Shown one piece after another: positions 1-8,042 of a stretch of 64,000 nucleotides of DNA (within the stretch, counting starts at the first letter, position 1; every line of letters starts with the position of its first letter). Origin of the DNA: Duganella sp. OV510. GTDB taxonomy: Bacteria > Pseudomonadota > Gammaproteobacteria > Burkholderiales > Burkholderiaceae_D. The notes beneath the pieces were generated by a model. That model was not told where the DNA came from, searched no databases, and saw only the letters and a list, made by a program, of their open reading frames with translations. Position numbers and translations under genes: made by a program. The stretch spans positions 62,001 to 126,000 of the forward strand of contig NZ_FNEQ01000009.1 in the NCBI RefSeq assembly GCF_900100205.1. Direction: 5' to 3'.

Positions 1-1005
1 CTGAAGGAAGGCGATCCGGCCGGCCTGTATGCGTTTGCGCTACAGCTGCTGGACGATATTCCGCTGCGCATCAGCAACCTCAACAAGGCGCAGCGCGGCT
101 ACATGCTGGTGCGTGAAACCGGCCATGCCCCCTATCGCGCGCACGCACTTGAACTGGACAGCGACGCCGGCCTGGCCGACGCTCTGCCTGCCGTGCTGGG
201 CAACTGCCTGGAGCACATCCAGCGCAATGAAGTGGCGGTGGTGGAAGGCCACGATCCGGAAACGCTGCACCAGATGCGCGTCGGCGTGCGCCGTTTGCGC
301 TCGGCGCTCAAGCTGTTCGCGCCGGTGGCGCCCTGCCCGCCCGCCTTGCTGGAGGATGTCAGCTGGTTGGGTGAACAGCTGGGCGCGGCGCGCGACTGGG
401 ATGTGCTGCTGTCGTCCACGCTGTCGCACGTGGAGGCGCAGCCCGGTGGCGGCAACGGCATGATGGAAGTACAGGCGCTTGCGCTGGATACCGCGCACGC
501 CAAACGGCGCGAGGCGGCGCAAGCCGTGCTGTCGCAGCGCTACACCAGGCTGATGCTGACGCTGGGATCGTGGACGCTGCAAACGGCGGCGCTGCTGGAT
601 GGCTCCGCCGCGCAGTTCTCGCGCGAGACCTTGCAGCGGCTGCATAAAGCGCTGCTGAAGCGCGCCAACCGCATGAGCGAAGATGATACGGCCAGCGCGC
701 ACCGCACGCGCATCGCCGCCAAGCGTGGCCGTTATGCACTGGAGTTTTTCCACGCACTGTATCGCAGCAAGGGAACGCGCGCATACCTGAAGACGCTGGC
801 GGCGGTGCAGGAAGAACTCGGCCAGCATAATGATCTGGTGGTGGCCGGCCAGTTGCTGCAGGAACTGGCGCAGCAGCATCCGCAATCAGCCGGCGCCATC
901 CAGTTTGTGCGCGGCTATCTGGTGGCGCAGCAATCCACGCAGTCGGCCGACCTGGATGATATCCGCACGCGGCTGCACGCCTTGCGGCTGCCGCGCGTCA
1001 AATAA
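1..1005 (+). CDS. CYTH/CHAD domain protein, 3' part (start outside window)
   Basis: The frame is open from the first base, so the gene begins upstream of the window. The first ~35 residues look like the end of a CYTH (triphosphate tunnel) domain. The rest is a CHAD helical domain, with the motif HQMRVGVRRLRSALK and a later HRTRIAAKRGRYALEFF segment; conserved histidines and basic residues of this kind bind polyphosphate or other polyanions in CHAD proteins. The family includes inorganic triphosphatases of the YgiF type. Enzyme activity cannot be judged because the catalytic CYTH part is missing. It ends directly before a convergent gene. Confidence 0.85.
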   Translation: MKEGDPAGLYAFALQLLDDIPLRISNLNKAQRGYMLVRETGHAPYRAHALELDSDAGLADALPAVLGNCLEHIQRNEVAVVEGHDPETLHQMRVGVRRLRSALKLFAPVAPCPPALLEDVSWLGEQLGAARDWDVLLSSTLSHVEAQPGGGNGMMEVQALALDTAHAKRREAAQAVLSQRYTRLMLTLGSWTLQTAALLDGSAAQFSRETLQRLHKALLKRANRMSEDDTASAHRTRIAAKRGRYALEFFHALYRSKGTRAYLKTLAAVQEELGQHNDLVVAGQLLQELAQQHPQSAGAIQFVRGYLVAQQSTQSADLDDIRTRLHALRLPRVK

Positions 1006-1398
1006 TCAAGGGCGCGCCACCTTGCCGGACACGTTCCAGCTCAGCGTGCCGGAACACTTGGCCTGCTGTAGCGCGGCCAGCGTGTCGTCCGCTTCGGTAC
1101 TGGCTTGCGCATACGCCTTGTGGCCGGCAATGCGGAAGTGCAGCGCCGGCGAGGATGAGTTGGCGGTCTTCGACAGCGTCGGCGCAAACCCACGCTCGGC
1201 CAGGATCTTGCGGCAGGGTTCCATGCCGTTCAGTTCATCCCCGGTCAGCTCGATATTGAATACCCAGCTCTCCACATAGCCACGCGCGGCGCGCTCCGGT
1301 TCCGGCAGCATCAGGTGGGACGGCAAGGTGGCGGCACTGGCTGCCAGCGCCAGCAGCGAGGCGCTCAGCGCCAGCGCGATACGACGATACATGGGCAT
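1006..1398 (-). CDS. Small exported protein of unknown function
   Basis: This 130-residue protein has a clear Sec signal peptide (positively charged start, hydrophobic stretch LALSASLLALAASAA, cleavage near residue 22). The mature part has two cysteines (near 62 and 114) that could form a disulfide. No family was recognised. An internal ATG two codons later is an alternative start. It lies tail-to-tail with the CYTH/CHAD gene with no spacer. Periplasmic location is inferred from the signal peptide only. Confidence 0.6.
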   Translation of the reverse strand: MPMYRRIALALSASLLALAASAATLPSHLMLPEPERAARGYVESWVFNIELTGDELNGMEPCRKILAERGFAPTLSKTANSSSPALHFRIAGHKAYAQASTEADDTLAALQQAKCSGTLSWNVSGKVARP

Positions 1399-1427
1399 TC
1401 CTTCAAATCCGGTAAAACGCTATGGTA

Positions 1428-2024
1428 TCAGGCCAGCAGCGGATACAGGGTAGCCACCAGCGCCAGCGCCATCACCAGATTGAAAATACGCACCGAGCGC
1501 GGGTCCTGCAACACGCGGCGCATCGCTACACCGAACACCACCCACGAGCCGACGCAGAAAATGCCGATCACCCAGAACACGGTGGCCGGCACCAGCACGT
1601 CGGCCACCTCGAAGCCTTGCGGCAGGTAGGTGGTCAGCGCGCTCAGAATCATTACCCATGCCTTGGGATTAATCCACTGGAAGGCTGCCGCGCCCCAGAA
1701 GCCCATCGGCTTCGACAGCGCGGCCTGCTCGCCGCTCATCGGCGCCGCGTGCGCCAGCTTCCACGCCAGCCATAGCAGGTAGAGCGCGCCGCCGTATTTG
1801 AGGATGGTTTGCAGCATCGGCACCCGCTCGAACACCGCGTGCAGTCCCAGCCCGGTCGCAAACATCATGAAGGCGAAACCGCAGCAGATGCCCAGCAAAT
1901 GCGGCACCGAGCGTTTGAAGCCGTAATTCAGGCCTGAGGCCAGCATCATGGTGTTGTTCGGGCCGGGTGTGATGGAGCTGACGGTGGCAAAGCCGCACAG
2001 TGACAGCAGCAGTTCGGGTGACAT
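1428..2024 (-). CDS. LysE/RhtB family amino-acid exporter
   Basis: The protein has 198 residues and about six hydrophobic helices, the standard size and layout of the LysE/RhtB family of inner-membrane exporters for amino acids or derivatives. The N-terminal GFATVSSITPGPNNTMML segment is the family signature, with the Pro-Gly-Pro in the first helix. The substrate cannot be told from sequence. The start at 2024 lies about 40 bases downstream of a perfect 11-bp inverted repeat that is probably its operator. The LysR gene upstream on the same strand may or may not control it. Confidence 0.88.
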   Translation of the reverse strand: MSPELLLSLCGFATVSSITPGPNNTMMLASGLNYGFKRSVPHLLGICCGFAFMMFATGLGLHAVFERVPMLQTILKYGGALYLLWLAWKLAHAAPMSGEQAALSKPMGFWGAAAFQWINPKAWVMILSALTTYLPQGFEVADVLVPATVFWVIGIFCVGSWVVFGVAMRRVLQDPRSVRIFNLVMALALVATLYPLLA

Positions 2025-2064
2025 GGCGGTATCCGTTTGTTAGGTGTGCTTGCATTGTACGGTC

Positions 2065-2092
2065 AAGTGTACTGGCATTGACCAGTACACTT
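2065..2092. promoter_or_regulatory. Perfect 11-bp inverted repeat, probable operator of the exporter
   Basis: AAGTGTACTGG and CCAGTACACTT form a perfect dyad separated by 6 bases. It sits in the 101-bp gap between the LysR gene and the LysE-type exporter, 41 bases upstream of the exporter start. There is no T-run after the dyad, so an operator is more likely than a terminator. The cognate regulator is not evident in the window; dyads with TACTG half-sites are reminiscent of GntR/MocR-type sites, which is only a suggestion. Confidence 0.55.
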
Positions 2093-2125
2093 ATACAAAC
2101 ACTTGCCACCACTGTATAGGTAGTT

Positions 2126-3049
2126 TTACCTGTACGAGCTTTCCAGTTCGCGCCGCACCAGGTCCTGGCCGTTCTCGATGACGAAGTCCTGGAACGACGC
2201 CGCCACCTTGGGAATCGGCTGGTCGGTCAGGTGCATGATCTGCCAGTCCGCCTCCACCTGGTGCTTCAGCGGCAGGATGGCCAACAGGCCGGCCTTGAAC
2301 TCCAGCGCGCAGGCGTGCTCCGACAGGAAGCCAACACCCAGCCCGGCCGACACCATGCGCTTGATTGCCTCGTTGCTCGATACTTCGGAGCCGAATTCCG
2401 CCGGGTGTCCCTCCTCGCGCAGCAGTTTCTCCACCGCCGTGCGCGTGCCCGAGCCGCGTTCGCGCACCAGCAGGTTGGCCGCCATCACATCGTTGAGCGT
2501 GATTTTTTTCTTCTTCATCAGCGGATGATTGGGGCTGGCCACGAAGGCCATCGGATGGCGCGCGAAGCGGGCCGCGTTGGTGCGCAATTCGCGCGGCGGC
2601 GTGCCCATGATGGCCAGCTCGATCTCGTGCCGCGCCAGCATATTGATGATCTCTGTGCGGTTGCCCACCTGGAGCTTGAGGCGCACGTCCGGCCGTTCCA
2701 GCGTGAACGGCACCAGCAATGGCGGCAGCAAGTGCTCGGCCGTGGTCACCGCACCGATGCGCAGCGTGCCGGAGGTGACGCCTTGTAGCGCTGCCAGTTC
2801 ATCGGTCGCCTGTTCCCACAGGCGCAGGATGCGCTCGGAGAATTCGGCCATCACCTCGCCCGCCGCCGTCAGCTGTATATTGCGTCCGACCTTGCGCGTC
2901 AGGGCGATGCCGGCGATGTCCTCCAGCGTGCGGATTTGCAGCGATACCGCTGGCTGCGTGAGGTGCATGGCGTCCGCCGCACGCGAGATGCTCTCGTGCC
3001 GCGCGACCAGCACCAGCGATTGCAACTGGCGAAAACTGGCGTGATACAT
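2126..3049 (-). CDS. LysR-type transcriptional regulator (CbbR-like)
   Basis: The 307-residue protein has an N-terminal winged helix-turn-helix (RQLQSLVLVARHESISRAA, then LTQPAVSLQIRTLE) and a C-terminal periplasmic-binding-like effector domain. The overall sequence resembles the CbbR branch of the family, although no Calvin-cycle genes are in the window. It is transcribed divergently from the HAD-like gene across a 97-bp AT-rich gap, the usual LysR arrangement, so that gene and its own expression are the likely targets. The effector is unknown. Confidence 0.88.
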   Translation of the reverse strand: MYHASFRQLQSLVLVARHESISRAADAMHLTQPAVSLQIRTLEDIAGIALTRKVGRNIQLTAAGEVMAEFSERILRLWEQATDELAALQGVTSGTLRIGAVTTAEHLLPPLLVPFTLERPDVRLKLQVGNRTEIINMLARHEIELAIMGTPPRELRTNAARFARHPMAFVASPNHPLMKKKKITLNDVMAANLLVRERGSGTRTAVEKLLREEGHPAEFGSEVSSNEAIKRMVSAGLGVGFLSEHACALEFKAGLLAILPLKHQVEADWQIMHLTDQPIPKVAASFQDFVIENGQDLVRRELESSYR

Positions 3050-3146
3050 AAGTAATCCTTATTGATTATCCAAAATCTTTAATTTTTCTTTTAGTCATTC
3101 TACCTCTATATTTCATACTTATCTGACATCGTTGAGCGAGAATGAC

Positions 3147-3857
3147 ATGAGCATAGACGTGATCTTCCTGGGCCTGGACGGCGTACTGTTCGACACCGAG
3201 GCGCTGCACCTGGCAGCCTGCAACGCGGCGTTTGCCAATGCCGAACTGTCGATCCGCTGGACTTTGCCGGCGCTGCGCGCAGCCGCCGCCACCCATGGTT
3301 ACGCCCGCGCCATCGGTTCCGCCGTCGCGGTGCCGCCACTGTCACGCGACAAGCACCGCGTGGCGCAACTGTTCGAAGACAAGCATCAGCAGTTCCATCA
3401 AGCCATTCTGACGCGCCCGCCGCAGACGCAGGCCGCCGCACTGGCGCTGATTGAAGACGCCACTGCTGCCGGCTGCAAGGTCTGCATCCTGACCGACCTG
3501 CCGGCGCCTGCCACGTCGGCGCTGCTGGAGCGCTACTTCGGCATTGACGTCAACAGCATCTTCAGCGTGGTTGCCGGCGGCGCCAGCTTTGACGGCCCGG
3601 CTGGCACCGGCCCGTACGCGCACGCCTTGCACGCCATGGGCGTGGCACCGCAGGACGCGATCGTCATCGACACCGCCGTACCGGCACTGCGCGCTGCCGC
3701 CGATGCCGGCCTGTGGACCGTTTCCGTTGCGCCGTACGGCAACGACGTCGTGCGACCACGCCAGTTCATCACCTTCGACGCCCTGCATGAGCTGCAGGCC
3801 AGTCCCTACACGCCGGACCAGCAACGCCCTGCGCCAAAGCAGCACCGCGCCGCATAA
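3147..3857 (+). CDS. HAD-superfamily protein with degraded catalytic motifs
   Basis: The sequence follows a CbbY/Gph-like HAD hydrolase, but motif I reads FLGLDGVLFDTE, where active enzymes have D-x-D-G. The first Asp, which is the nucleophile, is Gly here. The motif III region reads FDGPAGTGPYA where active relatives usually have Lys-Pro. Motif IV (IVIDTAVPALRAAADAG) lacks the usual Asp/Glu pair. It therefore looks like a pseudoenzyme. The ATG at 3147 was chosen over an in-frame TTG at 3132 that lacks a ribosome site. The LysR gene is divergent and the flavoprotein gene follows after 23 bp. Confidence 0.75.
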   Translation: MSIDVIFLGLDGVLFDTEALHLAACNAAFANAELSIRWTLPALRAAAATHGYARAIGSAVAVPPLSRDKHRVAQLFEDKHQQFHQAILTRPPQTQAAALALIEDATAAGCKVCILTDLPAPATSALLERYFGIDVNSIFSVVAGGASFDGPAGTGPYAHALHAMGVAPQDAIVIDTAVPALRAAADAGLWTVSVAPYGNDVVRPRQFITFDALHELQASPYTPDQQRPAPKQHRAA

Positions 3858-3880
3858 ATCACAACAACGGGGAGACAAAC

Positions 3881-4963
3881 ATGGAAACCATCGTCATTGT
3901 TGGCGGCGGTGCGGGCGGGCTCGAACTCGCCACCCGCCTCGGCGACACTGTGGGCGTGTCGGGGCACGCCCGTGTCGTGCTGGTCGACCGCTGGCCAGGC
4001 CACTTCTGGAAGCCGATGCTGCACACCGTCGCCGCCGGCAGTTGCGATCCGCAGGCCGATGAACTGTCATTCAGCGCCCAGGCGGCCGAGCATGATTTCG
4101 AATTCGTCCAGGGCGAGATGCTGTGCATGGACCGCGCCCGGCAAACCATCACCTTGTCGCCACAAGACGGTAGCGACGGCGCCTGCCGCGTGCTGGCCTA
4201 CGACAAGCTGGTACTGGCGCTGGGCTCCGTCACCAGTTTCTACGGCGTGCCTGGTGCCGCAGAACATGCGCTGACGCTGGACAGCGTGGCCGATGCGGAA
4301 GTCTTTCGCCACCGCTTCTTCGCTACCTGTCACCACGCTGGCGCGGCGCCGGTGCATGTGGTGATCGTGGGCGGCGGCGCCACCGGCGTCGAGCTGGCGG
4401 CGGAACTCAGCGGCAGCACGCGCGCACTGGCGCTGTTGCAAAACATCCGTATCACGGTCATGGAGCGTGGCGAACGCCTGCTGCCGCAGATGGACGCCAT
4501 GCAGGCGCAGCGCGCCGAACGCCATCTGCGCTCGCTTGGTGTTGCCGTGCATACCAATACCAGTGTGGCCGCCGTCAGCGCTGGCGCGGTGACGGACGCC
4601 TGTGGCCAACAACACCCCGCGCACCTCACCTTGTGGGCGGCTGGCGTCGAAGCGCCGCAGTTGTGCGCTACCCTGGGATTGAGCGCCAACCATCAGAAAA
4701 AGATCCTGGTCGACGCCAGCCTGCGCTCGACCAGCGACAGCCGTGTGTACGCGCTGGGCGATTGCGCCAGCTATATCTGCCCGCTCAAGGGCGAGGCGCC
4801 GCCGCGCGCACAGGTGGCACACCAGCAGGCGATGTTCCTGGCCGCGCTGCTGGCCGGCGGCAGCGCGAACGCGACGTTCCGCTATCACGATCAGGGTTCG
4901 CTGGTGTCGCTTGGACAGCAGGCTGCGGTCGGCTTGTTGACCCGTGCCGCGACCGGCCTATAA
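3881..4963 (+). CDS. NDH-2-like FAD/NAD(P)-dependent oxidoreductase, short C terminus
   Basis: Two nucleotide-binding folds are visible: GGGAGGLELATRLG near residue 7 for FAD, and VIVGGGATGVELAAEL near residue 160 for NAD(P)H. A family motif YALGDCASY near 290 contacts FAD. This is the type II NADH dehydrogenase / sulfide-quinone reductase group. At 360 residues it stops about 60-70 short of typical NDH-2 proteins and lacks the C-terminal amphipathic helices that hold the enzyme on the membrane. A good ribosome site (GGGGAGA) precedes the ATG. The promoter of the next gene lies over its 3' end. Confidence 0.82.
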   Translation: METIVIVGGGAGGLELATRLGDTVGVSGHARVVLVDRWPGHFWKPMLHTVAAGSCDPQADELSFSAQAAEHDFEFVQGEMLCMDRARQTITLSPQDGSDGACRVLAYDKLVLALGSVTSFYGVPGAAEHALTLDSVADAEVFRHRFFATCHHAGAAPVHVVIVGGGATGVELAAELSGSTRALALLQNIRITVMERGERLLPQMDAMQAQRAERHLRSLGVAVHTNTSVAAVSAGAVTDACGQQHPAHLTLWAAGVEAPQLCATLGLSANHQKKILVDASLRSTSDSRVYALGDCASYICPLKGEAPPRAQVAHQQAMFLAALLAGGSANATFRYHDQGSLVSLGQQAAVGLLTRAATGL

Positions 4964-4964
4964 T
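4937..4964 (+). promoter_or_regulatory. Near-consensus sigma70 promoter for a possibly leaderless transcript
   Basis: TTGACC (4937-4942) and a perfect TATAAT (4959-4964) are separated by 16 bp inside the 3' end of the flavoprotein gene. The predicted start of transcription, 6-8 bases after the -10 box, falls on or next to the ATG at 4971. The only purine-rich stretch before that ATG (AGGG, 4965-4968) is too close to serve as a ribosome site. Confidence 0.6.
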
Positions 4965-4970
4965 AGGGTG

Positions 4971-6515
4971 ATGACAACCATCACCTCCCTGAACCGGACT
5001 ACCCCCACCACCACTACCCAGGCGGCTGGCGGTCATTACACGTCCACTCCCGGCGCCACCAGCACCGCAGGCAACGGCTCATCCACCCTGGTATCGCTCG
5101 GCACTGGCGCCAACGACGCCACGCCGCAAAAGGCACTGGTGTGGGAAAACCGCACCCGCAGCACGTCAGCCATGCTGATGGCGCGAAATTTTAACGACGA
5201 GCCATTGTCTGGCCGGTTGAAAGGCCTGGGCAGCGAGCTGCTGAAACAGGTGGCCTACGATGGCGAGGATTTTTCACAGACAGTACAGCAGGCGCCTGGT
5301 GGCGTGCAAGCCGATACCTACGACATGCTGGTATCACCGTCGCAGGTGTCGCAGCACGGCATGGGCGATAACCAGATCGGCCTGACCATCACCACCCGCA
5401 GCGGCGTGAAGGTGGAATTGAAGCTGGACGCCGGCAACAACAGCATCGCCGTGGAAGCCAAGGCGGACGGCGAATTGAGCGAGGTGGAACGCAAGGCGCT
5501 GGGCAAGCTGGCCGAGGCCTTCCAGAATTCGATCGACGGCTTGACCGAAGATCCACCGCGCATGAACCTTGAAGGCCTGACACAGTTCGACACCAACGTG
5601 CTGTCGTCGGTGGACCTGAAAGGCGAAATCAAGGTCAATCCGAAAGAAACGCAGCGGCTGGAATTCCACGCAGACAGCAAGCAACGCACGGTGAGCTTCA
5701 GCGGCCCGGCGGGCAGCGCCAAGATCGGCGTGGACCTGAGCCAGCCTGCAAGCTGGGGCAACAAGGAGCAGCAGGCCAAGGCGCTCGCCAACTATTTGCA
5801 ACAGGTGGATGATGCGGGCATGCGTGGCCAGGGCGACGCCACCATGATCAAGATGTTCAAGGACGCGTTCACCGGCATGAATGCCAACTACGGCACGCCG
5901 CCGGCCGCAGCGCCAAGCAGCATCTTCCTGACCAAACAGGATCATGCGCTGACCACCGGCCTAGCCGATTTCAACGCATCGTTCTCGCAGACCGAAGTAT
6001 CGTCGAATCCGGCGCGCGTGACGGAGAAGGACACCTTCTCCTACGAGGTATCGCAAAAGACCAGCATCACCGGTACCTCCCAGCTGGATCGCGGCATCTC
6101 GCAACAACAGCAATCGCGCCTGAAGGCCAACTACCACACGCCGGTGAAAGCGGACGCGGTCCTGGCGCTGACGTTGTCGCCGAATTCGCAGAACTACCGC
6201 TACGTCACCGTCGACGACTCGGCCAGCGCCAGCACCAGCATCGGCTACGACAAGGGAGCACTGGTCAAGGCATCGATGGAAATGCAGGCCAACCAGTCCA
6301 CCCGCGTGCTGAAATACACGCTGGGCAAGCTGCAGGAAAACCATACCTCGCCATACAGCAAGGCGATGTCGCGCGACCTGCTGACCACACTGGAGCCGGA
6401 ACGCAACGGCGGCGAACTGCTGTCCGACGCTGAACGCGACCAAATGCTGGCAAAGCTGAACAACCAGATCTACCTGAAATCCAGCCCGGACGCATTGCCG
6501 AATGAGCGCGGTTGA
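4971..6515 (+). CDS. Large soluble protein of unknown function
   Basis: The protein has 514 residues, no signal peptide and no membrane helix. Its first ~45 residues are rich in Thr, Ser and Gly (MTTITSLNRTTPTTTTQ) and probably disordered. The rest is a mixed alpha/beta sequence with many polar residues. No family was recognised. The ATG at 4971 was chosen over in-frame GTG codons at 4944 and 4968 because a strong promoter lies immediately upstream and would place the mRNA start at this ATG. The stop overlaps the start of the DinB gene by 14 bp, so the two are probably co-transcribed. Confidence 0.7.
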   Translation: MTTITSLNRTTPTTTTQAAGGHYTSTPGATSTAGNGSSTLVSLGTGANDATPQKALVWENRTRSTSAMLMARNFNDEPLSGRLKGLGSELLKQVAYDGEDFSQTVQQAPGGVQADTYDMLVSPSQVSQHGMGDNQIGLTITTRSGVKVELKLDAGNNSIAVEAKADGELSEVERKALGKLAEAFQNSIDGLTEDPPRMNLEGLTQFDTNVLSSVDLKGEIKVNPKETQRLEFHADSKQRTVSFSGPAGSAKIGVDLSQPASWGNKEQQAKALANYLQQVDDAGMRGQGDATMIKMFKDAFTGMNANYGTPPAAAPSSIFLTKQDHALTTGLADFNASFSQTEVSSNPARVTEKDTFSYEVSQKTSITGTSQLDRGISQQQQSRLKANYHTPVKADAVLALTLSPNSQNYRYVTVDDSASASTSIGYDKGALVKASMEMQANQSTRVLKYTLGKLQENHTSPYSKAMSRDLLTTLEPERNGGELLSDAERDQMLAKLNNQIYLKSSPDALPNERG

Positions 6516-7035
6516 GCACTTCCTCCTGCTGGCCCGGTACAACGCCGACATGAACCAGAATCTCTACAACGCCGCAGCCCAGCTGCCGGCGGAAGAGCTG
6601 ACGGCCGACCGCAAGGCGTTTTTCGGTTCACTGGCCGGCACGCTGAATCACCTGCTGGCTGGCGACACCATCTGGCTCAAGCGATTCAGCACGCATCCCG
6701 CCAGCTTCTCCGCGCTGCAAGCCACGCAGGCGCTGCCACAACCGGGCGGCCTGACGCACTCTTTCGGCAATGAGCTGCCGGTACTGCGCGCCTACCGCGA
6801 GCAGCTGGACACCATCATCAGCGCCTTCGTGCCGCAATTGACGGAAGCCGACCTGGCGCACATCTTTGAATACCGCACCACGCTTGGCAACACCTACCGC
6901 AAGCAGTTTGGCGCCGTGCTGCTGCACTTCTTCAATCACCAGACCCACCATCGCGGCCAGGCCAGCACGCTGCTGACGCAGGCGGGCGTGGATATCGGCA
7001 TTACCGACCTGCTTTTATGGGCGCCCGACTTATGA
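6502..7035 (+). CDS. DinB-family metal-binding four-helix protein
   Basis: This 177-residue protein is the typical length of the DinB/YfiT family. His residues in NHLLAGD (near residue 49) and HFFNHQTHHRGQ (near 146-153) give the three-histidine metal site of the fold. Members are thiol-dependent transferases or proteins of unknown role; no substrate can be assigned. It overlaps the gene before it by 14 bp and the lactate dehydrogenase gene by 4 bp (ATGA), indicating one translationally coupled transcript. Confidence 0.85.
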   Translation: MSAVEHFLLLARYNADMNQNLYNAAAQLPAEELTADRKAFFGSLAGTLNHLLAGDTIWLKRFSTHPASFSALQATQALPQPGGLTHSFGNELPVLRAYREQLDTIISAFVPQLTEADLAHIFEYRTTLGNTYRKQFGAVLLHFFNHQTHHRGQASTLLTQAGVDIGITDLLLWAPDL

Positions 7036-8027
7036 AAATCGCCGTCTACAGCGCGCAGCCCTATGATCGCCGCTTCCTCGACGAAGCGCGCGCCACGCTA
7101 CCGGGCGTGGAAGCCGTCTATTTCTCCGACCGTCTGGAACTGGACACCGTGCCGCTGGCGCAAGGCTGCACCGCCGTCTGCGTATTCGTCAACGATATCC
7201 TGGATGCGCCGGTGCTGGAAGCGCTGCATGCTGCCGGTGTGCGCGCGGTGCTGCTGCGCTGCGCCGGCTTCAACAATGTCGACCTGCACGCCGGCGCACG
7301 GCTTGGCCTGTTCATGGCGCGCGTGCCCGCCTACGCGCCGGAAGCCGTCGCCGAACATGCGCTGGCACTGGTGATGACGCTGAACCGCCGCACGCACCGT
7401 GCCTATGTGCGCGTCCGCGAAGGCAACTTCGCGCTGGACGGACTGCTGGGCATGACGCTGCATGGCAAGACCGTCGGCATCGTCGGCGCCGGCCAGATCG
7501 GCGCATGCGCCGCGCGCATCTTCCATGGCTTGGGCTGCAAGGTACTGGTCAGCGATCCGGCGCCAACGCCGCAACTGAACGGCGTCGCCGAGCGCACCAG
7601 CCTCGATGCCGTGCTGGCGCAGTCGGACATCGTCTCGCTGCATTGCCCGCTGATGGACGCCACGCGCCACATGATCAACAGTGACAGCCTGGCAGGCATG
7701 AAGCGCGGCGCCATGCTGGTCAACACCTCGCGCGGCGGCTTGATCGACACCGCCGCCGTCATCGATGCGCTGAAGAGTGGCCAGTTGGGCGCCCTCGCCA
7801 TCGATGTCTATGAGCAGGAAAGCACCCTCTTCTTCCAGGACCACTCCAGCGACATCATCGCTGACGACGTGTTTCAGCGCCTGATGACCTTCCCGAACGT
7901 ACTGGTGACCGGGCACCAGGGCTTCTTCACAATAGAAGCGATGCGCGAAATCGCTGCCGTCACGTTCGCCAATCTCGCCTGCCACATGCAGGATTCCCCT
8001 TGCGCCAACGCGCTACCACACACCTAG
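7032..8027 (+). CDS. ldhA: D-2-hydroxyacid dehydrogenase, D-lactate dehydrogenase type
   Basis: The protein converts pyruvate and D-lactate with NAD(H) in the cytoplasm, judged by its close similarity to the fermentative LdhA family. The NAD-binding motif is VGIVGAGQIGACAARIF. The catalytic residues appear as Arg in NTSRGGLIDT, Glu in DVYEQE and His in LVTGHQGFFT, and the FFQD segment is typical of D-lactate rather than phosphoglycerate dehydrogenases. The ATG at 7032, overlapping the preceding TGA by 4 bp, fits the family's N terminus (MKIAVYSAQPYD) better than the ATG at 7017. Length is 331 residues, as expected. Confidence 0.9.
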   Translation: MKIAVYSAQPYDRRFLDEARATLPGVEAVYFSDRLELDTVPLAQGCTAVCVFVNDILDAPVLEALHAAGVRAVLLRCAGFNNVDLHAGARLGLFMARVPAYAPEAVAEHALALVMTLNRRTHRAYVRVREGNFALDGLLGMTLHGKTVGIVGAGQIGACAARIFHGLGCKVLVSDPAPTPQLNGVAERTSLDAVLAQSDIVSLHCPLMDATRHMINSDSLAGMKRGAMLVNTSRGGLIDTAAVIDALKSGQLGALAIDVYEQESTLFFQDHSSDIIADDVFQRLMTFPNVLVTGHQGFFTIEAMREIAAVTFANLACHMQDSPCANALPHT

Positions 8028-8042
8028 TTTTTAAGGAAGTTC

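Noticed and set aside
1315..1775. Plus-strand ORFs opposite the small exported protein and LysE gene
   Set aside because: They are antisense to a protein with a signal peptide and a clear LysE family protein, and show no family features.
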